A stretch of DNA of 15,913 nt from Rhodocyclaceae bacterium UBA5602 (lineage in GTDB: Bacteria; Pseudomonadota; Gammaproteobacteria; Burkholderiales; Rhodocyclaceae): the NCBI GenBank assembly GCA_002424865.1, contig DILC01000062.1, forward strand, positions 1-15,913, in the 5' to 3' direction. The notes under the pieces were generated by a model, which saw nothing but the letters and a program-made list of their open reading frames with translations, ran no database searches and was not told where the DNA came from. Below are positions 6,646 to 14,593 of the stretch, piece by piece. Position numbers and translations under genes: made by a program. Position 1 is the stretch's first letter; the number at the start of each line of letters is the position of its first letter.

Positions 6646-8355
6646 ATGTACCATTACGATGAAATTGATAAAGCGATTGTCCATGCGCGGGTAAAACAAT
6701 TCCGCGGCCAAACCGAGCGGTTTTTGGCCGGGCAATTAAGCGAGGACGATTTTCGCCCCCTGCGCCTGCAAAACGGGCTGTACATCCAGCGCCATGCGCC
6801 CATGCTGCGCATTGCGATTCCCTATGGCCTGCTCTCTTCCACACAACTGCGCACGCTCGCCAGCGTGACGCAGAAATATGACCGTGGCACAGGGCACTTC
6901 ACGACACGGCAAAACCTGCAACTCAACTGGATAGCCTTGCCCGAAGTGCCCAACATTCTGGAAGACTTGGCGAATGTCGAAATGCACGCCATCCAGACTT
7001 CCGGCAACTGCATCCGCAATATCACGACCGACCATTTCGCCGGCATTGCGGCGGACGAAATTGCCGACCCGCGGCCGTGGGCAGAGCTGTTGCGCCAATG
7101 GTCGACGTTTCACCCGGAATTTGCTTACCTGCCGCGCAAATTCAAGATTGCGATCAGCGGCGCAACAGAAGATCGCGCCGCCATCCGCGTGCATGATGTG
7201 GGATTGCAAATCGTTAAAAATGACGCGGGCGAGATCGGCTTTACGGTGTACGCTGGGGGTGGCTTGGGCCGCACGCCGCTGATCGGCCAAAAGATGGTCG
7301 ACTTTTTACCCTGGCAGCATTTGCTGACTTACACCGAAGCCTTGGTGCGCGTTTATAACCGTTACGGCCGACGCGACAACCCTTACAAGGCGCGCATCAA
7401 GATCCTGGTCAGGGCCGTCGGTAGCGAGGAATTCTCGCGCCAGGTGGAAGAAGAATGGATGCATGGCAAGGATGGCCCAAACACCCTGACCACGGAAGAA
7501 GTGGCCCGCGTGGCCAAACAATTTTCTGCGCCCGCTTATGAAAACCTGCCTGCCAGCGATTTAACCAGCGTCGCCGCACAAGAAAACAAACATGCCAGCG
7601 GCAAAGCCTTTGCCCGCTGGCTGGCGCGCAACGTGCACGCGCACAAAGTGCCCGGTTATGCTGCGGTCACGTTGTCACTCAAAACGCCTGGCGCAGCGCC
7701 GGGCGATGCGTCCGTTGCACAGATGGAAGCCGCAGCTGCCCTGGCCGACGAATTCAGCTTTGGCGAGCTACGCGTGGCGCATGAGCAAAACCTTGTGCTC
7801 TCGGACGTACCACAAAAAGATTTATATGCGGTGTGGCAAAAAGCCAAAACAGCGGGGCTGGCGAGCGCCAACATTGGCCTCTTGGCCGACATGATCGTCT
7901 GCCCCGGCGGGGACTTTTGCGCGCTGGCGAACGCCAAGTCCCTGCCCATCGCGTCGGCTATCCACGAGCGCTTTAGCGATCTGGATTACCTGTTCGACAT
8001 TGGCGATCTGGAGCTCAACATTTCCGGCTGCATGAATTCCTGCGGCCACCACCATTTGGGCGCGATTGGCATTTTGGGTGTCGATAAAAAAGGCGAAGAG
8101 TGGTATCAGATTACGCTGGGCGGCGCGCAAGGCAATGCCGCACACATCGGCGAAGTGATTGGCCGTTCATTCGCTGCGGCGGAAATTCCGGATGTGATCG
8201 AACGCATGATCACCGCGTATCTTGCGCTGCGCCTGGATAACGAGCCCTTTGGCGAGACCGTCGCCCGCTTGGGCCTGCCGCCTTTCCGCGAAGCGGCTTA
8301 CCGCAAAGAAGATACCAATACAAACCCAAGCATCGGAAAACCTGCCCATGTCTAA
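6646..8355 (+). CDS. cysI: Sulfite reductase hemoprotein (nitrite/sulfite reductase family)
   Basis: The 569-residue protein reduces sulfite to sulfide with six electrons in the cytoplasm. It has the two-fold NIR/SIR architecture. A ferredoxin-like half domain ends in TTRQNLQLNW (Thr86 onward). The siroheme and 4Fe-4S binding cysteines come as C-x5-C (419, 425; CPGGDFC) and C-x3-C (462, 466; CMNSC), with one cysteine expected to bridge cluster and siroheme. Length is normal for the family. No flavoprotein subunit gene (cysJ) or siroheme synthase gene lies in the window, so electrons probably come from a ferredoxin or another partner made elsewhere. The stop overlaps the start of the DUF934 gene by 8 bp. 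A nitrite-reducing role is possible by family alone, but the cysH/cysD/cysN context argues for sulfite. Confidence 0.92.
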   Translation: MYHYDEIDKAIVHARVKQFRGQTERFLAGQLSEDDFRPLRLQNGLYIQRHAPMLRIAIPYGLLSSTQLRTLASVTQKYDRGTGHFTTRQNLQLNWIALPEVPNILEDLANVEMHAIQTSGNCIRNITTDHFAGIAADEIADPRPWAELLRQWSTFHPEFAYLPRKFKIAISGATEDRAAIRVHDVGLQIVKNDAGEIGFTVYAGGGLGRTPLIGQKMVDFLPWQHLLTYTEALVRVYNRYGRRDNPYKARIKILVRAVGSEEFSRQVEEEWMHGKDGPNTLTTEEVARVAKQFSAPAYENLPASDLTSVAAQENKHASGKAFARWLARNVHAHKVPGYAAVTLSLKTPGAAPGDASVAQMEAAAALADEFSFGELRVAHEQNLVLSDVPQKDLYAVWQKAKTAGLASANIGLLADMIVCPGGDFCALANAKSLPIASAIHERFSDLDYLFDIGDLELNISGCMNSCGHHHLGAIGILGVDKKGEEWYQITLGGAQGNAAHIGEVIGRSFAAAEIPDVIERMITAYLALRLDNEPFGETVARLGLPPFREAAYRKEDTNTNPSIGKPAHV

Positions 8356-8878
8356 ACAGCTCATCAAAGACGGCCAGCTCATCGACAACCACTGGCAAAC
8401 CTTGAGTCTTGCCGAGGACGCCACGCCGGCAGATGCAGCGTCGCTCCTCATTACGCAAGGATCAGTCATCATTCCCGCGGCTGCATGGCTGGCCCAGCGC
8501 GATAATTTGCTGGCTCGCACTGAGCATTTGCACGATATCGCCGTCTCGCTAGCGCCGACTTTTCGCGTTGAAGACATCGCGCATGACGTGCATCGCTTTG
8601 CCTTGATTGCGGTCGAGTTCCCCAAGTTCATTGATGGTCGCGGCTATTCCACTGCCCGCCTGTTGCGCGAGCGCTATGCCTACCGGGGCGAGCTGCGCGC
8701 CGTAGGCAATATCGGCCGCGACCAGCTGTTCTATTTGCGCCGCGTCGGGTTTAATGCATTTTTATTGCCGCCGGAGCAAAATGCCGAGGCCGCCTTGCCG
8801 TCACTGAACGATTTTCCTGAGGTATACCAGGGCGCTGTTGATCAACCCTTGCCGCTGTTCCGGCGCCGCACGGCCTGA
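8348..8878 (+). CDS. DUF934 family protein, sulfite-reductase-linked, function unknown
   Basis: This is a 176-residue soluble protein of the DUF934 family. Its best conserved stretch is EFPKFIDGRGYSTARLLRER, followed by GELRAVGNIGRDQLFYLRR and a GFNAF segment. I chose the ATG at 8348, which overlaps the cysI stop by 8 bp. This start gives the normal family N-terminus and implies translational coupling to cysI. Earlier in-frame starts would lie deep inside cysI. No signal peptide or membrane segment is visible. The protein contains no cysteine, so it cannot bind an Fe-S cluster through cysteine or do thiol chemistry. The family occurs next to cysI in many proteobacteria, suggesting an accessory role in sulfite reduction, but I know of no established activity. 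Confidence 0.85.
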   Translation: MSKQLIKDGQLIDNHWQTLSLAEDATPADAASLLITQGSVIIPAAAWLAQRDNLLARTEHLHDIAVSLAPTFRVEDIAHDVHRFALIAVEFPKFIDGRGYSTARLLRERYAYRGELRAVGNIGRDQLFYLRRVGFNAFLLPPEQNAEAALPSLNDFPEVYQGAVDQPLPLFRRRTA

Positions 8879-8892
8879 GCCGTTTTAACAAC

Positions 8893-9645
8893 ATGACTAC
8901 AAACCCCGTTAATCCCGCCCTGCTTGCCACAGTGGGCACCAAAACAGCGGCGGCCCTTGCCCTGCTGCGATCAGCCGTCAATGAGCATGCGCCGGTGGTG
9001 TTTGCCAATAGCCTGGGCGCTGAAGACATGCTGCTCACCGACTTGATCTGGCGCGAGCAATTGCCCATCAGTATCTTCTCGCTCGACACCGGGCGCCTGC
9101 CCGCTGAAACCTATGCCTTGATTACGGCAGCCGAACAACATTACCGGCAGCGCATCCAGTTGATTTTTCCGCAGGCAGAAGATGTTGAGGCCTGCGTTAG
9201 CCGCTACGGCATCAATGGTTTTTACGACAGTATTGAAGCGCGCAAGGCCTGCTGCCATGCCCGTAAAGTCGAGCCCTTGCAGCGCGCGCTGACAGGCAAA
9301 GGCGCCTGGGTGACAGGCCTGCGTGCCGCGCAATCGGCTACGCGCACAAGCGTTGCCCCCATCGCGCCGGACGAAGCCAACGGCTTGGTTAAAGTGAGCC
9401 CGTTGGCTGACTGGAGTGAAGAAGAAGTGTGGGCGTATATCCACACCCATAACGTGCCCTACAATGCCCTGCATGACCAAGGCTACCCCAGCATCGGCTG
9501 CGCGCCCTGTACGCGGGCAATTGAACCCGGCGAAGACATCCGCGCCGGCCGCTGGTGGTGGGAAAACCCGCAAACCAAAGAGTGTGGCCTGCATATGGTG
9601 GATGGCCGCCTGCAACGTATCGTCAAAGAAGGAACCTCGTCATGA
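8893..9645 (+). CDS. cysH: Adenylyl-sulfate (APS) reductase, thioredoxin-dependent assimilatory type
   Basis: The 250-residue protein belongs to the APS/PAPS reductase family and makes sulfite from activated sulfate. The Fe-S signature separating APS reductases from PAPS reductases is complete: the CC pair at 120-121 (KACCHARK) and CAPC with Cys203 and Cys206. The catalytic Cys231 sits in the C-terminal KECGLH motif. The nucleotide-binding region begins with VVFANSLGAED, and the FSLDTGRLP segment follows. A 4Fe-4S cluster and direct use of APS are therefore expected, with thioredoxin or glutathione as reductant. The neighbouring CysN lacks an APS kinase domain and no cysC is present, which fits. 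The ribosome-binding site is poor. The stop overlaps the cysD start in an ATGA. Confidence 0.92.
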   Translation: MTTNPVNPALLATVGTKTAAALALLRSAVNEHAPVVFANSLGAEDMLLTDLIWREQLPISIFSLDTGRLPAETYALITAAEQHYRQRIQLIFPQAEDVEACVSRYGINGFYDSIEARKACCHARKVEPLQRALTGKGAWVTGLRAAQSATRTSVAPIAPDEANGLVKVSPLADWSEEEVWAYIHTHNVPYNALHDQGYPSIGCAPCTRAIEPGEDIRAGRWWWENPQTKECGLHMVDGRLQRIVKEGTSS

Positions 9646-10577
9646 GCACGCTTGAGCGCCAACCCACACGCCCCGCCAAACACATCCTCTCGCATCTGGA
9701 TTGGCTGGAATCTGAAGCCATTTACATCCTGCGTGAAGTGGCCGGCCAATGCGCCAACCCCGCGCTGCTGTTTTCCGGCGGCAAGGATTCGATCGTCTTG
9801 CTGCGCCTGGCTGAAAAAGCCTTCCGCCCGGGGCGCTTTCCTTTTCCCTTGCTCAACATTGACACCGGGCACAACTACCCCGAAGTGCTGGCGTTTCGCG
9901 ACTACCGCGCAGCGCAATTGGGCGAGCGCTTGATTGTGCGCTCGGTTGAAGATTCGATGCGGCGCGGCACGGTGGTCTTGAAATCGCCCGATGAATTGCG
10001 CAACAAGCATCAATCAGTCACCTTGCTGGAAGCGATTGAAGAATTCGGTTTTGACTGCTGCATCGGCGGCGCACGGCGCGACGAAGAAAAAGCGCGGGCC
10101 AAGGAACGGATTTTTTCCTTCCGTGACGAATTCGGCCAGTGGGACCCGAAAAACCAACGTCCCGAGCTGTGGGATTTATATAACGCGCGCGTGCATAAGG
10201 GCGAAAACATCCGCGCCTTTCCCATCAGCAACTGGACAGAACTGGACGTCTGGCAATACATCGGCCGCGAGCAACTGGAAATCCCATCCATCTACTTTTC
10301 GCACGAACGTCCGATTGTGCGCCGTAACGGCCTGCTACAGCCCATTACCAAGCTCACCCCGGCCAATCCGGGTGAAGTGGTTGAAACCATGCAAGTACGC
10401 TTTCGCACACTGGGCGATGTGACCTGCACGGCGCCTGTCGCGTCGGATGCGGACACGCTGGAAAAAATCATTCTGGAAACCGCCAGCACCACGATTACCG
10501 AACGCGGTGCGACCCGGTTGGATGATCAAACCTCGGATGCTTCAATGGAACAACGCAAGAAAGAAGGTTATTTCTAA
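9642..10577 (+). CDS. cysD: Sulfate adenylyltransferase small subunit
   Basis: This 311-residue protein is the catalytic subunit of ATP sulfurylase, which forms APS from sulfate and ATP with energy from GTP hydrolysis by CysN. The PP-loop SGGKDS lies at 45-50 and is followed by INIDTGHNYPE-like sequence (here LNIDTGHNYPE). The protein ends in KKEGYF, the usual CysD terminus, so it is complete. I chose the ATG at 9642, preceded by AGAAGGA and overlapping the cysH stop by 4 bp. A longer frame from 9555 would add 29 unrelated residues inside cysH. The TAA stop shares one base with the cysN ATG, so the two subunits are translationally coupled. Confidence 0.95.
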   Translation: MSTLERQPTRPAKHILSHLDWLESEAIYILREVAGQCANPALLFSGGKDSIVLLRLAEKAFRPGRFPFPLLNIDTGHNYPEVLAFRDYRAAQLGERLIVRSVEDSMRRGTVVLKSPDELRNKHQSVTLLEAIEEFGFDCCIGGARRDEEKARAKERIFSFRDEFGQWDPKNQRPELWDLYNARVHKGENIRAFPISNWTELDVWQYIGREQLEIPSIYFSHERPIVRRNGLLQPITKLTPANPGEVVETMQVRFRTLGDVTCTAPVASDADTLEKIILETASTTITERGATRLDDQTSDASMEQRKKEGYF

Positions 10578-11893
10578 TGAGCGCAATACACGACTTACCA
10601 GAAGCTTCATTGCCCAAAAACAACACCGGGCTGCTACGCTTTTTGACTTGCGGCAGCGTGGATGATGGCAAGAGCACGCTCATCGGGCGGCTATTGTTTG
10701 ACACCAAGACCATTCTGGCTGACACGCTTTCTGCCATCGAGCGCACCTCGCATCGGCGCGGGCTGGATGAGGTTGATCTCTCCTTGCTCACCGACGGCCT
10801 GCAAGCCGAGCGCGAACAAGGCATCACGATTGATGTGGCTTACCGTTACTTCAGCACCGGCACGCGCAAATACATCATCGCTGACGCGCCTGGCCATGAG
10901 CAATACACGCGCAACATGGTCACCGCCGCTTCAACCGCCAACCTGGCCATCATCTTGATTGATGCGCGTAAAGGTATCCTGACACAAACACGTCGCCACT
11001 CTTATCTTGCCCATTTGATGGGCATCCAGCATATCGTAGTCGCCATTAACAAGATGGACCTGGTGAATTACGATCAAGCGGTATTTGAGCGCATTCGCTG
11101 CGACTATCTCGCTTTTGCCGAGCAACTAGGCATCAAGGATATACACTTTATCCCGATGTCGGCCCTAAAAGGGGATATGGTCGTCGAGCGTGGCGAACAA
11201 ATGCCCTGGTATACCGGCCTCGCTTTGCTGGACGTACTGGAAAATGCGCCGACTGCCCATAGCGAAGAGGAGGAACCTTTCCGCTTTCCAGTGCAGTTTG
11301 TCTGCCGCCCGCATAAATCTGACGACCCTGAACTGCACGATTTTCGCGGTTTCATGGGCCGGGTTGAATCTGGCAGCATCGGCATTGGCGATGCGGTGAC
11401 CCTGTTGCCTTCCGGCAAAGAAACCCATGTCAAGGATATTCGCGTATTGGATCAGTCTTTCGACCGCGCGTATGCCGAACAATCCGTGACGCTCTTGCTC
11501 ACCGATGAAATCGACATCTCGCGTGGCGACATGATCGTGCAGTCAGAAATCTCCCCCCAGGAACGCACGGCGCTGCCGCTAGTGACACGGCAACTTAACG
11601 CCATGGTGTGCTGGTTAGCAGAAACCCCACTGGATCGGCAGCGGAAATACCTGGTTCGTCAAGCCACACGCGAATCCAAAGCCGTGGTATCTGCAATTGA
11701 ATATCGCATTGACGTCAATTCACTTGACCGAGCACCGGTTGAGTCCCTGCAAATGAATGACATTGCCCATGTCGTCATCCGCCTGGCGCAACCATTAAGT
11801 GTGGATGCCTACGCAACCAATAGAGCCATAGGCGCCTTCATCATTATTGATGAATCAACCAACAACACCGTTGCCGCAGGAATGGTTTTATAA
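10577..11893 (+). CDS. cysN: Sulfate adenylyltransferase large (GTPase) subunit, without APS kinase domain
   Basis: The 438-residue protein is the regulatory GTPase of ATP sulfurylase, related to EF-1alpha/EF-Tu. GTPase motifs are clear: the P-loop GSVDDGKST (26-34), the switch II motif DAPGHEQY (103-110) and NKMD (158-161). Two beta-barrel domains follow to the end. It stops at the normal length for stand-alone CysN and lacks the C-terminal APS kinase found in CysNC fusions, consistent with direct reduction of APS by the CysH here. The ATG overlaps the cysD stop by one base. It is the last gene of the operon, with a strong terminator 22 bp after its stop. Confidence 0.95.
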   Translation: MSAIHDLPEASLPKNNTGLLRFLTCGSVDDGKSTLIGRLLFDTKTILADTLSAIERTSHRRGLDEVDLSLLTDGLQAEREQGITIDVAYRYFSTGTRKYIIADAPGHEQYTRNMVTAASTANLAIILIDARKGILTQTRRHSYLAHLMGIQHIVVAINKMDLVNYDQAVFERIRCDYLAFAEQLGIKDIHFIPMSALKGDMVVERGEQMPWYTGLALLDVLENAPTAHSEEEEPFRFPVQFVCRPHKSDDPELHDFRGFMGRVESGSIGIGDAVTLLPSGKETHVKDIRVLDQSFDRAYAEQSVTLLLTDEIDISRGDMIVQSEISPQERTALPLVTRQLNAMVCWLAETPLDRQRKYLVRQATRESKAVVSAIEYRIDVNSLDRAPVESLQMNDIAHVVIRLAQPLSVDAYATNRAIGAFIIIDESTNNTVAAGMVL

Positions 11894-11914
11894 GCATTTT
11901 TCAGCAGCCTAGTC

Positions 11915-11957
11915 GCGCAATAAAAAAGCCAGGCATAGCCTGGCTTTTTTATTGCGC
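11915..11957. terminator. Symmetric bidirectional intrinsic terminator
   Basis: A perfect 20-bp stem (11915-11934 with 11938-11957) closes a 3-base loop. The core is AAAAAAGCCAGGC-ATA-GCCTGGCTTTTTT. A T-run follows the GC-rich stem on both strands, so the one structure can end the plus-strand cys operon (cysN stop at 11893) and the minus-strand ribosomal operon (rplQ stop at 12030). Confidence 0.92.
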
Positions 11958-12029
11958 TGATTTTATGACTTGCAATTACATGCCGAGTTGCCCAATAGAG
12001 AAAGAGAACTGACAAGCAAAAAGCAAATC

Positions 12030-12425
12030 TTATTCTTCAACAACACCTTCGGTTGCTTCAACACCTTCCGGACGATCGAGCAATTCAACGTATGCCATGG
12101 GCGCGTTATCACCTACGCGAAAACCCATTTTCAGAATGCGCAAATAGCCACCATTTCGTGCCGCAAAACGCGGGCCTAATTCATTAAATAGTTTGCCAAC
12201 GATTTCGCGGTCACGTGTGCGATCAAAAGCCAGACGACGATTTGCAAGGCTGGGTTTTTTACCCAAGGTGATCAGGGGCTCAACAACCCGACGCAACTCC
12301 TTGGCTTTAGGAAGTGTGGTTTTGATCGCCTCATGACGAAGAAGAGAAACTGCCATATTGCGCAGCATTGCTTGTCGGTGGGAAGAAGTACGATTCAGCT
12401 TCCGCAATCCATTTCCGTGACGCAT
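12030..12425 (-). CDS. rplQ: 50S ribosomal protein L17
   Basis: The protein has 131 residues and the L17 N-terminus MRHGNGLRKLNRTSSHRQA, with the conserved LRHEAIKTTLPKAKELR segment and a short acidic tail (GVVEE). It sits near the exit of the peptide tunnel in the large subunit. It is the last gene of the alpha operon, preceded by a good ribosome-binding site (GAGGTAA) and 73 bp downstream of the rpoA stop. Transcription should end at the symmetric terminator at 11915-11957. Confidence 0.97.
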   Translation of the reverse strand: MRHGNGLRKLNRTSSHRQAMLRNMAVSLLRHEAIKTTLPKAKELRRVVEPLITLGKKPSLANRRLAFDRTRDREIVGKLFNELGPRFAARNGGYLRILKMGFRVGDNAPMAYVELLDRPEGVEATEGVVEE

Positions 12426-12498
12426 GATAATTACCTCGTGTTATGTGGTTGCCGCACGACGCAAACAACCCGTTAATGGTTATCGAGTTTTAAAAAAT

Positions 12499-13476
12499 TC
12501 AAGCCAGCTTTTCCAAGCCTTCAGGCGGCCACCCGTCTAGTCGCATACCAAGCGACAAGCCACGTGCAGCGAGCACTTCCTTAATTTCATTGAGTGATTT
12601 GCGGCCTAAGTTAGGCGTCTTCAGCAGCTCAGATTCTGTACGCTGAATCAAGTCACCAATGTAATAAATATTCTCTGCTTTAAGGCAGTTTGCAGAACGA
12701 ACAGTCAATTCCAGATCATCAACAGGACGCACCAGGACAGGAGAAACAGTCGAGTTCTCAGCCGCTTCAGCTGAAGTGGCAGTACCTTCCAGATCGGCAA
12801 AGAAAGACAGCTGTTCCATCAAAATGCGAGCTGCAGTACGGATAGCCTCTTCAGCATTGTCAATCGCACCGTTAGTTTCGATGTCAAGAATCAATTTATC
12901 CATATCAGTACGTTGCTCCACGCGAGCAGACTCGACTGCATAGCTAACGCGGCGGACTGGACTAAAAGAGGCATCAAGCATCATTTGGCCGATCGAAACA
13001 TTTTCACGCGCGATTTGGCGCTGGTTAGCTGGAACATAGCCACGTCCAGATTCGACGCGCACTTCCAGCTTCAACTGCCCACCCGGTGCAATGTGTGCAA
13101 TCACATGTTCTGGATTAACGATTTCAATATCATGACCAGCAACAATATCAGCAGCGGTGACAACGCCTTCACCGACTTTGCTTATGGTCAGAATAGCTTC
13201 GCGACGGTTATGCATCTTGATAACAACACCCTTGATGTTGAGCAAAATATCAACAACATCCTCACGAACGCCCTCTAGGGTCGAATACTCATGAAGCACA
13301 CCCTCAATAGAAACTTCTGTGGGCGCCACACCTTCAAGAGACGAGAGCAAAATGCGACGGAGGGCATTGCCAAGCGTATGACCAAAGCCGCGCTCAAAGG
13401 GCTCCATAACCACGCGTGCATGAAGTGGTGAGATTTGCTGCACATCAATACTACGCGGTTTAAGCAGTGTTTGCAT
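12499..13476 (-). CDS. rpoA: RNA polymerase alpha subunit
   Basis: At 325 residues the protein has the usual length for betaproteobacterial RpoA. The N-terminal assembly domain (about 1-230) includes the GFGHTLGNALRRILLSS segment that drives dimerisation. After a linker, the C-terminal domain (about 245-325) contains SANCLKAENIYYIGDL, LLKTPNLGRKSL and RGLSLGM. That domain binds UP elements and activators such as LysR-type regulators, so it would be the contact for CysB. The ribosome-binding site GAAGGA is well placed. A perfect hairpin lies between rpsD and this gene. Confidence 0.98.
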   Translation of the reverse strand: MQTLLKPRSIDVQQISPLHARVVMEPFERGFGHTLGNALRRILLSSLEGVAPTEVSIEGVLHEYSTLEGVREDVVDILLNIKGVVIKMHNRREAILTISKVGEGVVTAADIVAGHDIEIVNPEHVIAHIAPGGQLKLEVRVESGRGYVPANQRQIARENVSIGQMMLDASFSPVRRVSYAVESARVEQRTDMDKLILDIETNGAIDNAEEAIRTAARILMEQLSFFADLEGTATSAEAAENSTVSPVLVRPVDDLELTVRSANCLKAENIYYIGDLIQRTESELLKTPNLGRKSLNEIKEVLAARGLSLGMRLDGWPPEGLEKLA

Positions 13477-13497
13477 TATCTGTCCTTCAAATGAGAA

Positions 13498-13529
13498 TAC
13501 GCCTGACGCCCATAAGGGCGTCAGGCGTA
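13498..13529 (-). terminator. Perfect intra-operon hairpin between rpsD and rpoA
   Basis: A 14-bp perfect stem (13498-13511 with 13516-13529) closes an ATAA loop. In the transcript it begins 9 bases after the rpsD stop and ends about 10 bases before the rpoA ribosome-binding site. It is followed by TTCTCATTT, which is T-rich but not a clean T-run. It may be a partial terminator, an RNA processing or stability element, or both. Full termination is unlikely because rpoA and rplQ must be expressed. Confidence 0.55.
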
Positions 13530-13538
13530 AAACTACGA

Positions 13539-14168
13539 TTAACGCGAGTAAAGTTCGACGACTAAGCCTTCATTGATAGAAGACGGCAGGTCTTGTCTAG
13601 CAGGATAAGTCTTGAAAACGCCTTGACCGCTCTTGACATCAACCTCAAGCCATTCGGGAAAACCACGGCCTTCAGCGGCAGCAAGTGCTGCTTTAGTTCT
13701 GAGTTGGGCCTTCGTCTTGTCCAGCAACTGAATGACATCACCAGGACGGCAACTGTAAGAAGGCACATCCACACGTTTGCCATTCACAAGAACGCCATTA
13801 TGACGAACTACTTGCCTGGCCTCAGCACGGGATACCCCGAATCCCATACGGTAAGCCACAGTATCCAGACGAGATTCTAAAAGTTGCAAAAGGTTTTCAC
13901 CCGTAGCGCCTTTCTTCAAATCTGCATTCGCGAAAACCTTTCGGAACTGACGCTCAAGAACACCGTAAATACGACGAATCTTTTGCTTTTCGCGCAGTTG
14001 CGTACCATAACCGGACAGACGTTGCCCAGATTTCTGACCATGCTGGCCAGGCGCATAAGCACGACGCTCAACTGAACATTTATCCGTAAAGCACTTCTCA
14101 CCTTTCAAGAATAGCTTTTCACCTTCGCGGCGGCATTGGCGGCATTTTGGATCTAAATTACGAGCCAT
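13539..14168 (-). CDS. rpsD: 30S ribosomal protein S4, zinc-binding form
   Basis: The 209-residue S4 starts MARNLDPKCRQCRREGEKL and keeps four cysteines (9, 12, 26 and 31) in a CxxC-x13-CxxxxC pattern, so it is the zinc-finger (C+) version. The S4 RNA-binding domain (about 95-160) includes ESRLDTVAYRMGFGVSRAEARQ. The protein ends in LVVELYSR. S4 nucleates assembly of the 16S 5' domain and in enterobacteria also represses its own operon by binding the rpsM leader. A ribosome-binding site AAGGAAA precedes the ATG. Confidence 0.97.
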   Translation of the reverse strand: MARNLDPKCRQCRREGEKLFLKGEKCFTDKCSVERRAYAPGQHGQKSGQRLSGYGTQLREKQKIRRIYGVLERQFRKVFANADLKKGATGENLLQLLESRLDTVAYRMGFGVSRAEARQVVRHNGVLVNGKRVDVPSYSCRPGDVIQLLDKTKAQLRTKAALAAAEGRGFPEWLEVDVKSGQGVFKTYPARQDLPSSINEGLVVELYSR

Positions 14169-14188
14169 ACGATCGTTTCCTTAGTGCG

Positions 14189-14578
14189 TTAAATGCGGCG
14201 GCGCTTAGGAGGCCGGCATCCATTATGGGGAATAGGGGTGATATCCGTGATACTGGTAATCTTCATACCAAGCGCATTGAGGGCACGCACCGCAGATTCA
14301 CGACCAGGACCTGGGCCTTTGATACGCACTTCAAGATTCTTAACCCCACACTCTTGTGCCGCTTTACCTGCAGCTTCTGCTGCAATTTGAGCAGCAAAAG
14401 GAGTAGATTTGCGCGACCCCTTAAAACCTGCACCACCAGAGGTTGCCCATGAAAGCGCATTACCCTGACGGTCAGTGATAGTGATAATTGTATTATTGAA
14501 AGAAGCATGAACATGCGCGACGCCTTCTGCTATGTTCTTCTTAACTTTCTTTCTGATTTTAGGTGCTGTCTTAGCCAT
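14189..14578 (-). CDS. rpsK: 30S ribosomal protein S11
   Basis: This 129-residue protein has a basic N-terminus (APKIRKKVKKNI), the AHVHASFNNTIITITDRQGN core and the highly conserved terminus HNGCRPPKRRRI. It forms part of the small-subunit platform near the E-site mRNA path. The ribosome-binding site is AAGGAAC. It lies 15 bp after rpsM and 20 bp before rpsD in the alpha operon. Confidence 0.98.
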   Translation of the reverse strand: MAKTAPKIRKKVKKNIAEGVAHVHASFNNTIITITDRQGNALSWATSGGAGFKGSRKSTPFAAQIAAEAAGKAAQECGVKNLEVRIKGPGPGRESAVRALNALGMKITSITDITPIPHNGCRPPKRRRI

Positions 14579-14593
14579 TAATTAAGTTCCTTG

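Noticed and set aside
6224..6844. 206-codon minus-strand open frame across the end of the TSUP gene and the start of cysI
   Set aside because: It is antisense to two clear genes, has no family features and is explained by the GC-rich codon pattern of the plus strand.
8971..9615. 214-codon minus-strand open frame inside cysH
   Set aside because: It is antisense to a complete and well-conserved cysH, with no motif or ribosome-binding site of its own.
12913..13278. 121-codon plus-strand open frame within rpoA
   Set aside because: It is antisense to rpoA, which is intact and highly conserved, and its translation has no recognisable feature.
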